Under the pieces are notes generated by a model, which saw nothing but the letters and a program-made list of their open reading frames with translations, was not told the origin of the DNA and made no database searches. A stretch of 64,000 bases of DNA from Pseudoalteromonas piscicida (GTDB lineage Bacteria > Pseudomonadota > Gammaproteobacteria > Enterobacterales > Alteromonadaceae). The stretch is from assembly GCF_000238315.3 (NCBI RefSeq), contig NZ_CP011925.1, forward strand, positions 868,001-932,000. The letters run 5' to 3'. This document shows, piece after piece, positions 55,285-64,000 of the stretch (positions are counted from its first letter, which is position 1; the number at the start of each line of letters is the position of its first letter). The position numbers and the translations under genes are program-made.

Positions 55285-56184
55285 ATGTTGAGAGTGACAT
55301 TAGAACAGTGGCGGATGTTTAGAGCCGTTGTTGAATATGGTGGCTTTAATCAAGCTGCTAAAGAAGTACATAAAAGCCAGTCAAGTATCCACACTGCGGT
55401 CCATAAAATTGAGAAAGGTCTTGGTGTTAAGCTTTTTAGAGTCGAAGGGCGAAGAACCCTGTTAACCGAAGCGGGCGAAATGATGCTGCGCCGTGCCAAT
55501 TATCTCTTGGAAGAAGCGGCAAAAGTGGAAGCGGTAGGGCAGACGCTGGGCGAGGGGGTCGAGAGTCAATTGCGTATAGCGGTCGATGAAATTTTCCCAC
55601 AGCAGGTACTATATAAGGTGCTAGAAAATACATCTGCACAATACCCTTTATTGCGTGTTGAGCTGGTTGAGTCAGTATTAACAGGCGCATCTGAACTTTT
55701 GCAAAATACTGACGTAGACATCGCTATCTCGCCGGTGACTTTACAAGACGGGTTCAGTGAAGAATTGTGCCAAATTGAGTTTGTTGCAGTGGCAAATCCC
55801 AATCACGCATTACATCAATTTGGTCGCGCGCTTACATTCGAAGACTTAAAATCCCATCGCCAAATCGTAGTGAGAGACTCTGCAATCTCACGTAAAAAAG
55901 ATGAAGGTTGGTTGGGGGCGCATCAACGTTGGACGGTGAGCCATATGACAACCTCGATAGATATGATAGCGCAAGGCTTAGGATTTGCTTGGTTACCTAT
56001 TCCGGCTATCAAAACGCAACTAGATTCTGGCGTCTTGAAACCACTACCACTATCGCAACATAGTCAGCGTAAAGCACAGCTTCATCTTATTTTTAAAGAT
56101 GGTGACAGGCTTGGGCCCGCAGCGCGCGCATTTATTGGTGAGTTAAGATATCGGTGCATGCAGCTGGAAGATTCTGTTGAGTAG
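55285..56184 (+). CDS. LysR-family transcriptional regulator
   Basis: 299 residues. N-terminal winged helix with AVVEYGGFNQAAKEVHKSQSSIHTAVHKIEKGLGVKLF, then a substrate-binding domain (about 90-295). It lies between the Kef-type gene and the pirin gene on the same strand, so it may control either or both (inference). The inducer is unknown. Confidence 0.9.
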   Translation: MLRVTLEQWRMFRAVVEYGGFNQAAKEVHKSQSSIHTAVHKIEKGLGVKLFRVEGRRTLLTEAGEMMLRRANYLLEEAAKVEAVGQTLGEGVESQLRIAVDEIFPQQVLYKVLENTSAQYPLLRVELVESVLTGASELLQNTDVDIAISPVTLQDGFSEELCQIEFVAVANPNHALHQFGRALTFEDLKSHRQIVVRDSAISRKKDEGWLGAHQRWTVSHMTTSIDMIAQGLGFAWLPIPAIKTQLDSGVLKPLPLSQHSQRKAQLHLIFKDGDRLGPAARAFIGELRYRCMQLEDSVE

Positions 56185-56267
56185 AATGATTGATGTTAGA
56201 TTATCAAATTTTATTCGTTTCAAACAGGTAATAGACTAAGGTCATCAACATGCGTTTGGAGCGAAAC

Positions 56268-56957
56268 ATGCGATATATTCGAAAAGCACAAGATAGAGGT
56301 AAAGCAGATTTTGGTTGGTTGCAAAGCCAACATAGTTTCTCATTTGGTCGATATTATGATCCCGCCCACATGGGATTTGGTAATCTTAGGGTGATCAATG
56401 ATGACACGGTGCTTGGTGGTCATGGCTTTGATACTCATGGTCACCGAGATATGGAAATTATTTCCTATGTCATTGGCGGTGAATTAGCACATCAAGATAG
56501 TATGGGTAATCAGTTTACTGTGGCGGCAGGTGAAGTTCAGAGAATGAGCGCAGGTAGTGGCATTCTTCATTCAGAATATAATGCTTCAAAGACAGCGCCT
56601 GCACACTTTTTACAAATTTGGATAGAGCCAAAGCTTAAAGGCATAATGCCAAGTTATGAACAAATTCAAATTAAACAAAGTAGCGCACTTACGCCCATTG
56701 TTACGCCTACAGGCGTGGAGGGCACTCTGAGTATCAATGCTGAAGCTGAAATATACCGCTTGCAGCTACATCAAGGTCAACAGATTGAGCTGAATGCGCA
56801 CGCGCAAAAAGCCTATTTGCACATTGTTGGCGGCGAAGCGACGCTTGATGGTGAGGGGTTTCAGCAAGGCGATGGCATCGGTCTGATTGCTGGTGACAAC
56901 ATGCAGGTTACCGCAGTAACAGATGTTGAAGCGCTGTGGTTTTTATTACTTAACTAA
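56268..56957 (+). CDS. Pirin-family protein (YhhW-like, possible quercetin dioxygenase)
   Basis: 229 residues from ATG 56268, preceded by GGAG; another ATG 18 bases upstream with a weaker site is in frame. The bicupin metal site is visible: FDTHGHRDMEII (two His), HQDSMG, SGILHSEYN (His, Glu). Residues 55-105 carry the metal ligands. Such proteins can oxidise quercetin in vitro; their cellular role is unclear. Next to a LysR gene, so possibly a stress-response pair. Confidence 0.88.
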   Translation: MRYIRKAQDRGKADFGWLQSQHSFSFGRYYDPAHMGFGNLRVINDDTVLGGHGFDTHGHRDMEIISYVIGGELAHQDSMGNQFTVAAGEVQRMSAGSGILHSEYNASKTAPAHFLQIWIEPKLKGIMPSYEQIQIKQSSALTPIVTPTGVEGTLSINAEAEIYRLQLHQGQQIELNAHAQKAYLHIVGGEATLDGEGFQQGDGIGLIAGDNMQVTAVTDVEALWFLLLN

Positions 56958-57003
56958 GCAAATTGGTATTAAATTCAGCGCCTAAAATTAAAGGAATTGA
57001 AGA

Positions 57004-57741
57004 ATGACAGAACCAATTCAACTTGCAGTAATTGCCCTTGTCGTTCTGCTAAGTGGTATTTCAAAGTCTGGCTTCGCAGGTGCGTTAGGGGCGTTTTCTG
57101 TTCCAATTTTGATGATGGTGTTGAACCCAAGGGATGCCATTGCGTTGATGCTTCCGCTACTTATCGTCGCGGATGTTTTTAGCCTGAAGAGCTATTGGCG
57201 CTTATGGAATGTGTCAGAATTAAAGCGGCTATTGCCAGGTACACTAGTCGGGATAGCCTTAGCAACGCTTTTTCTTCAAGGTGTCAGTGAGTTTTGGCTG
57301 ACGGTTGTGATTGCAGCGATGAGTATAGTATTTGCGCTTAAAAGCTTACTGATTAAAAATACACCTGAAAGTGTTGGGCACTTAAGGTTACTGGCCGCGA
57401 GCACCTCTACCGCAGCTGGTATCTCCACGACCTTAATTCATGCAGGCGGCCCACCACTCATGGTGTATTTTAACGCTCGAAAATTAGAGCCAACGGCTTA
57501 TATCGCGACGGTTTCGGTACTATTTGCGCTGATGAATGTGATTAAGTTGGCGACCTTCTCTGCAACTGGGTTGTTACAGTGGCAACATGTGCTGCTTGCT
57601 ATCTGTTTTACACCTTTAGCGTTGCTTGGTAATAGGCTCGGTGTGCACCTTGCGAAACGCTTACCTAAAAAGCAATTTTTGCTGGTGATGAATGGACTAC
57701 TGCTCATGCTTGGACTGGTATTAATTGGTAAATTGTTGTGA
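57004..57741 (+). CDS. TauE/SafE-family sulfite/organosulfonate exporter-like permease
   Basis: 245 residues with about eight helices and two-fold repeat. ALVVLLSGISKSGFAGALGAFSVPILMMVLNPRDAIALMLPLLIVADVFSL and AAGISTTLIHAGGPPLMVYFNARKLEP are the two hallmark half-repeats. Members export sulfite, sulfoacetate or related anions; substrate here unproven. Follows pirin by 46 bases, convergent with the hemerythrin gene. Confidence 0.85.
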   Translation: MTEPIQLAVIALVVLLSGISKSGFAGALGAFSVPILMMVLNPRDAIALMLPLLIVADVFSLKSYWRLWNVSELKRLLPGTLVGIALATLFLQGVSEFWLTVVIAAMSIVFALKSLLIKNTPESVGHLRLLAASTSTAAGISTTLIHAGGPPLMVYFNARKLEPTAYIATVSVLFALMNVIKLATFSATGLLQWQHVLLAICFTPLALLGNRLGVHLAKRLPKKQFLLVMNGLLLMLGLVLIGKLL

Positions 57742-57774
57742 TGGTATCGGCTTACCAACATTCAGCAAAATAAA

Positions 57775-57796
57775 TGCCCACAACATGTTGTGGGCA
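57775..57796. terminator. Bidirectional hairpin between convergent genes
   Basis: A 22-base perfect palindrome (TGCCCACAACA and its complement) lies between the TauE/SafE gene and the hemerythrin gene. Confidence 0.65.
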
Positions 57797-57803
57797 TAGA
57801 AAA

Positions 57804-58238
57804 CTATAACTGCTCTTCCATCTCTTTTTGATACTCATCTGCAAGTTGCGACTTTTCACTTTTATCAAGTACCTTACCCGCACGCTGGAAAAACGCTTGC
57901 TCTTCGTCGGCCAAGTGATGCTCAACTTTGTCTTTGAGCTTTTTCAATTTAGTAAGCCAACTAGGGTCGGAAAACTCCGTATTATCCAGTGCCTCAATTA
58001 ACTCATCAATTTCATGGTGCTCCGCGATACCGTGGCGAGAGTCTTCGATCGTCATATCGCTGTCCATGAGAGGGGCGTAAAAGTACCTTTCTTCTGCGAT
58101 GGCATGCGCTTCTAGCGCGTCTTTCAACTCTTTATAGTATTTTTCGCGGACCTTTGAATCACCAGACGTGTCTGCCAACATATTCAATAGGGCGCGTTGA
58201 TGATCGTGATCTTGCTTTATTGCATTAAAAATTTCCAT
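57804..58238 (-). CDS. Hemerythrin HHE-domain protein
   Basis: 144 residues, four-helix bundle. Iron-binding His/Glu positions visible: IKQDHDHQRALL, ALEAHAIAEERYFY, GIAEHHEIDELI and KVEHHLADEEQAFF. Family members bind oxygen, NO or iron and appear in stress responses. It follows the membrane stress protein gene by 17 bases on the same strand, so the two form an operon. Confidence 0.88.
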   Translation of the reverse strand: MEIFNAIKQDHDHQRALLNMLADTSGDSKVREKYYKELKDALEAHAIAEERYFYAPLMDSDMTIEDSRHGIAEHHEIDELIEALDNTEFSDPSWLTKLKKLKDKVEHHLADEEQAFFQRAGKVLDKSEKSQLADEYQKEMEEQL

Positions 58239-58255
58239 GTAGGTTACCTCTTGTT

Positions 58256-58783
58256 TTAGTTTAAAACATCTGCTTTGGTGCTGTTTTTAAAAAACGACAT
58301 GAGTTTGCTGCGATGCGCCTCATTATTCGTTTTAATGATAAGCAGCCACTTGCCCTCTGCGATTTTATTCATCACCGCCTGATTAAACGCATCTTTGTCC
58401 GGACGCAAAGAAATAAGGCCTGAAGCAAATAGCCCTAAAAATAAGCCGGGGCTTAATAAAGCGATAAACGTTAAGTAAGGATTAGCTTGTGTGAAAGCCG
58501 GTCCATAACTTACCAATAGCCCTGCGATGAGAAAGCCTAATATCACCCCCATGCTGCCAAGGTATAAATGCCAATTAAGCATGTTTCTGGCAAGACGGCT
58601 TTCGCTTTTAGGTTCAAGTCTTTTGTCGGCATCTTTGTCATACGGATTAACCAGTTGTAGATGCTCATGTTGAACAAGGTGGCTATTTAACAATTCATTT
58701 TGCAATTCTTCTGCGGCTGCTTTCCCTGTTAGAACGGCCCCAACTCTATGATCTGCGTAGGATAATATTTCAAAAGTATCCAT
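58256..58783 (-). CDS. Membrane protein, general-stress-17M-like
   Basis: 175 residues. A soluble N-terminal domain (about 1-75), then two transmembrane helices (about 75-93 and 103-125) and a short alpha/beta tail (GKWLLIIKTNNEAHRSKLMSFF). This order matches the loosely defined group of stress-related membrane proteins encoded beside hemerythrins. Exact function unknown. Confidence 0.65.
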   Translation of the reverse strand: MDTFEILSYADHRVGAVLTGKAAAEELQNELLNSHLVQHEHLQLVNPYDKDADKRLEPKSESRLARNMLNWHLYLGSMGVILGFLIAGLLVSYGPAFTQANPYLTFIALLSPGLFLGLFASGLISLRPDKDAFNQAVMNKIAEGKWLLIIKTNNEAHRSKLMSFFKNSTKADVLN

Positions 58784-59319
58784 TACTCCTCCTAATTTCG
58801 TTGCAGCTTGTAATTATTCAAACTGCAAGTGTTATACCGAGTGAGTAAGATTTCTAATGTATTGAATTTTATTAATAATTTTAAATTCTATATGTTGTTG
58901 GGTTGAACAAATGAAGCACAAACAAGAAAGAATTACCGAGTAGTTACTACATGTTTTGATACAACATAATGATTGTAAAGTTAGTTTAGGGAAGAAATTG
59001 GCATATTTACTCATATCGTATCAAAAAATTTACAAAGATGTGTTTTGTTACTTAATTCAAGATATTAAGCCTGGGTCTATTTTTTAAACAAATGCATGAA
59101 AGCATTGCATAAATATTTAAAGTAAATTAAATATTATTAAAATGTTAACTTTGGGGTTTATTTATTTGATTTGCTGCCTAGTCTAATAAGGCGTGGCAAA
59201 AGCTAATGGCTTGCCATGTCTTCTGCAGTTGAAGGAGAAAACAGTCACATTTCATCTAATGCTTTTTGTTAAGCAATGATGAAAAGGACAATAAAACAAC
59301 AATACTAGGAGTGTAATTC
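58784..59319. other. Long AT-rich leader upstream of the M4 protease
   Basis: A 536-base gap between divergent genes. No gene supported. A hairpin with TGGCA/TGCCA arms lies at 59193-59217, about 100 bases before the protease start. The length suggests a regulated promoter and untranslated leader, but I see no clear operator. Confidence 0.5.
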
Positions 59320-61503
<2,184 letters not shown>

Positions 61504-61515
61504 GTAACAATTATA

Positions 61516-61540
61516 GGGAGCGAAAGCTCCCTTTCTTTAT
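61516..61540 (+). terminator. Rho-independent terminator of the M4 protease gene
   Basis: GGGAGC-GAAA-GCTCCC followed by a T-rich stretch. Confidence 0.8.
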
Positions 61541-61638
61541 TAATAAATAAAATCATAAATTTACCTCATTTGAATAATCCTTTTATTTTGCTCAGCGCTT
61601 AAATCATGTTGTTATTCAAATGAGTTGAGGATACAACA

Positions 61639-63468
61639 ATGAAATTAACTACACCTATGCTACTGAGCATTGCCTGTTTGAGTGGCTTTTCTGAAGCGTC
61701 TGAAGAGGTTTGGGTGACGATGGATGCGAAGTCTAGTCAGCATTTCCAAGTCCATAATTCTATTCGCGGTACTCATTTCGAGCAGCTTTCTTTACCAAAC
61801 AGTGAAGTCAAAGCGTTAAAAGTACCTGCAAACTTACACTCACACCTGAGTGCATTTATGCACGACGAATATCACCGCTGTGGTGGTTTTGTCGCCCATG
61901 ACTCCTTAGAGCAGGCGCAAAGCTATCTTGCACAGTTAGAAAGCGTAAACCCAAGTGCGACGCTGGTTAACTACAGCATTGATAACCCCACTCGGGTTAA
62001 CAGCTTAATCTCAAAAGTCAGTACAGTGAACTTGGACAGCAGCGTCAACTCGCTAACCAGTTTTTATAACCGCTATTATACCTCGCAAACAGGCATTGAT
62101 GCTGCTGCATGGGTCAAGCAAACATGGAGTGATATTGCAGCAAGTCGCTCAGATATTAGTGTTGAATATTTTAGCCATTCTTGGGCTCAATCTTCAGTGA
62201 TTGTCACCATTCCAGGTAGTGAACTGAGTGATGAAATCGTTATTATCGGCGGGCATCTTGATTCAATTAACCAATCTAACTCGAGTGGGCTTGCGCCGGG
62301 TGCGGATGATAATGCCTCTGGGATAGCTGTGCTTACCGAAGCGCTAAGCGCTATTGTTGAAGATGGTTATCAGCCTCAGCGGACAATCCAAATCATGGGC
62401 TTTGCGGCAGAAGAAGTTGGGCTTCGAGGTTCTAAAGCTATCGCGCAGTCGTACAGCTCTCAGGGAAAAAACGTAGTCGGTATGACACAATTTGATATGA
62501 CTGGCCGCAATGGCAGTAGTGCGGATATTGTGATGATGACAGACTATACAAACAGCGCACAGAATCAGTTCTTAGGCCAATTAATAGAAACTTATTTGCC
62601 AAACCTAAGCTATGCTTATGACCAATGCGGTTATGGTTGTTCTGACCATGCATCTTGGTATCAGCAAGGGTTCCCAGCTTCTATGCCATTTGAATCAAGA
62701 ATGTCCGAGATCAACAGAAAAATTCATACCACCAACGATACCGAATTTGATTCAACACATGCACAAAAATTTGCAAAACTCGCGCTGGCGTTTGTTGCTG
62801 AGCTTGGCAAAAATGCGGGTGATACACCTCCGCCACCGCCAAACAATGAGCTTGAAAATGGCGTGGCTAAAACGGGGATTTCTGGCGCTTCTAAAAGCCA
62901 ACAGTTTTTCACCATGGAAGTACCACAAGGTGCAACTAATTTAAGTTTTACCACGTCAGGTGGTACTGGTGATGCCGATCTCTACGTTCGCTATGGCTCC
63001 AAACCTACTTTGAACACTCATGACTGCAAAAGCACTAACTCGTCTAGTAACGAGCAATGCAATATTTCCGCTGTGCAAACTGGCACGTATTACGTGATGG
63101 TAGAAGCATGGAACGCGATTTCGGGGGTCAGTTTGGTAGGGCAATACGATACCTCAAGTGGCAATACGCCTATTGACGAAACTATCAATAATATTTCTGT
63201 CGCCAGCGGACAGTGGCAGTATTTTAGTCAAGCACTAACCGCGGGATACCAAACCCTGACAATTACGACGTCGGGAGGCACGGGAGATGCGGATCTTTAT
63301 GTTAATTTTGGCACGCAACCAAATACCAGCACCTACCAATGTCGGCCATACAAAAATGGCAATAATGAGGTATGTACAATCTCCAATCCTCAGGCTGGCA
63401 CTTGGCATATCGGCCTGCAAGGTTACCAAGTAGCAAGCAATGTAACGCTAAATATTAACGCGAATTAA
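61639..63468 (+). CDS. Secreted M28 aminopeptidase with two PPC domains
   Basis: 609 residues. Signal peptide (ending EAS), N-terminal propeptide-like part, then a di-zinc site: GGHLDSI (His206, Asp208), GADDNASG (Asp223/224), AEEVGLRG (Glu258/259), FDMTGRNG (Asp286) and SDHASW (His337). This matches Vibrio leucine aminopeptidase-type enzymes. Two C-terminal PPC domains (about 62850-63160 and 63180-63465) closely resemble those of the M4 protease upstream, including the GDADLYV and NNE-CTI patterns. Together they would degrade extracellular protein: endopeptidase then aminopeptidase. Confidence 0.93.
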   Translation: MKLTTPMLLSIACLSGFSEASEEVWVTMDAKSSQHFQVHNSIRGTHFEQLSLPNSEVKALKVPANLHSHLSAFMHDEYHRCGGFVAHDSLEQAQSYLAQLESVNPSATLVNYSIDNPTRVNSLISKVSTVNLDSSVNSLTSFYNRYYTSQTGIDAAAWVKQTWSDIAASRSDISVEYFSHSWAQSSVIVTIPGSELSDEIVIIGGHLDSINQSNSSGLAPGADDNASGIAVLTEALSAIVEDGYQPQRTIQIMGFAAEEVGLRGSKAIAQSYSSQGKNVVGMTQFDMTGRNGSSADIVMMTDYTNSAQNQFLGQLIETYLPNLSYAYDQCGYGCSDHASWYQQGFPASMPFESRMSEINRKIHTTNDTEFDSTHAQKFAKLALAFVAELGKNAGDTPPPPPNNELENGVAKTGISGASKSQQFFTMEVPQGATNLSFTTSGGTGDADLYVRYGSKPTLNTHDCKSTNSSSNEQCNISAVQTGTYYVMVEAWNAISGVSLVGQYDTSSGNTPIDETINNISVASGQWQYFSQALTAGYQTLTITTSGGTGDADLYVNFGTQPNTSTYQCRPYKNGNNEVCTISNPQAGTWHIGLQGYQVASNVTLNINAN

Positions 63469-63483
63469 TACGCGTTTAAAATC

Positions 63484-63519
63484 AAGACCGGAGATAAAAC
63501 CTTGTTTATCTCCGGTCTT
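63484..63519. terminator. Strong hairpin after the M28 gene
   Basis: Perfect 15-bp stem (63484-63498 with 63505-63519), six-base loop. Only weak T-tract afterwards, but stem strength suggests termination. Confidence 0.65.
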
Positions 63520-63608
63520 AGCGCTTAGTGATATATTGATTTAAAGAGATTTGATTTAATTGATATTCTGCTTCTGATAGACTCAGTGAGTTCAATTAGG
63601 AGTTGCGT

Positions 63609-64000
63609 GTGTCACATAAGTTCTCAGTTAAGATATTAATTTATCTTTTATTATTATTTTGTGGGCTGTGGGCAAGCTATTTGTTCAATGTGGCACAGGA
63701 TGAGGAAAGCGTTCTTGTTCAGACTAAAACCAATCTAGAAAAGCTCAATAGTTATATCCAGACTGAATTTACTCGTTATCAAGCTATCCAAACGCAATTG
63801 AGCTTAAGCAATTTAGTGCAATCAGGCTTACAGCAAGCAACTGCTATAAACTCCAATGAACTGGACAGATATCTACAGGACATTCAAATATCCAGTGGTG
63901 CGTCAGACGTTTACCTGCTAGACCTCAGTGGAACTGTGATTGCAAGTAGCAACTGGTATTTGCCGCATAGCTATAAAGGCAGCAATTTTGCCTTTCGCCC
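63609..64000 (+). CDS. DctB-like sensor histidine kinase, 5' part
   Basis: Begins at GTG 63609 with AGGAG six bases upstream and runs off the window. Visible 130 residues: one transmembrane helix (about 6-26) followed by a dCache-type periplasmic domain. The stretch SSNWYLPHSYKGSNFAFRP resembles the DctB C4-dicarboxylate sensor. The kinase domain is outside the window, so the family call rests on this part only. Confidence 0.65.
   Translation, partial: MSHKFSVKILIYLLLLFCGLWASYLFNVAQDEESVLVQTKTNLEKLNSYIQTEFTRYQAIQTQLSLSNLVQSGLQQATAINSNELDRYLQDIQISSGASDVYLLDLSGTVIASSNWYLPHSYKGSNFAFR

Noticed and set aside
58832..59014. 60-residue minus-strand frame in the leader before the protease
   Set aside because: AT-rich, no ribosome site, no domain; likely chance.

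Overview
The window looks like chromosome of a marine gammaproteobacterium of the order Alteromonadales, most likely Pseudoalteromonas. The evidence is the secreted M4 and M28 peptidases with paired C-terminal PPC domains, several TonB-dependent receptors, a GlyGly-CTERM adhesin, a sucrose phosphorylase cluster and a sedentary-type integron remnant. This is inference from gene families; there is no rRNA or other marker gene, and I could not run a search.

Layout. 1-9.7 kb: 3' part of a giant repeat adhesin that ends in an unexpected outer-membrane barrel. 10-15.6 kb (minus strand): lipoprotein, PhoD-like phosphatase, phosphodiesterase-type phosphatase and a TonB receptor, a possible phosphate-ester scavenging group. 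15.8-19.2 kb (minus): AIG2-like protein, large putative hydrolase, periplasmic solute-binding protein. 19.5-21.7 kb: DUF3325/DUF3649-like/PepSY membrane operon behind a Fur-like site. 21.8-24.1 kb: LysE exporter and two unknown genes. 24.1-29.6 kb is an accessory island: a Phd/YefM-RelE/ParE toxin-antitoxin pair, a three-hairpin element, a nested REP-like repeat array, a RAYT transposase, a truncated integron integrase with a LexA box, an attI region, two gene cassettes with attC features, and the decayed remnant of a second RAYT. 29.7-33.5 kb: KdpD/KdpE-like two-component system with a Ktr/Trk-type potassium channel; the kinase has an in-frame stop. 33.5-38.2 kb: S66 peptidase, GNAT, BASS-family transporter, DUF6176-like protein, EamA permease, small secreted protein.

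38.2-50.1 kb is a sucrose regulon (fructokinase, TonB receptor, MFS permease, sucrose phosphorylase, LacI-type regulator) sharing a palindromic operator. Between sucP and the regulator lies an arsenic module (ArsC-ArsR fusion, GAPDH, ArsJ) plus a secreted protein. The regulator is frameshifted at an A8 tract. 50.3-58.8 kb: feoAB, GNAT, Kef-type antiporter, LysR regulator, pirin, TauE/SafE exporter, and a hemerythrin with a membrane stress protein. 59.3-64 kb: vibriolysin-like M4 protease (interrupted by an amber codon), M28 aminopeptidase, and the 5' end of a DctB-like sensor kinase.

Most interesting: the integron/RAYT island, where a REP/RAYT element abuts a truncated IntI beside cassettes encoding a two-TM receiver-like protein and an orphan protein; the sucrose operator and frameshifted regulator; the GlyGly-CTERM/barrel fusion; and three single-event lesions (TAA, TAG, A8 frameshift) in otherwise intact genes. 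Motif and family calls were made by eye.
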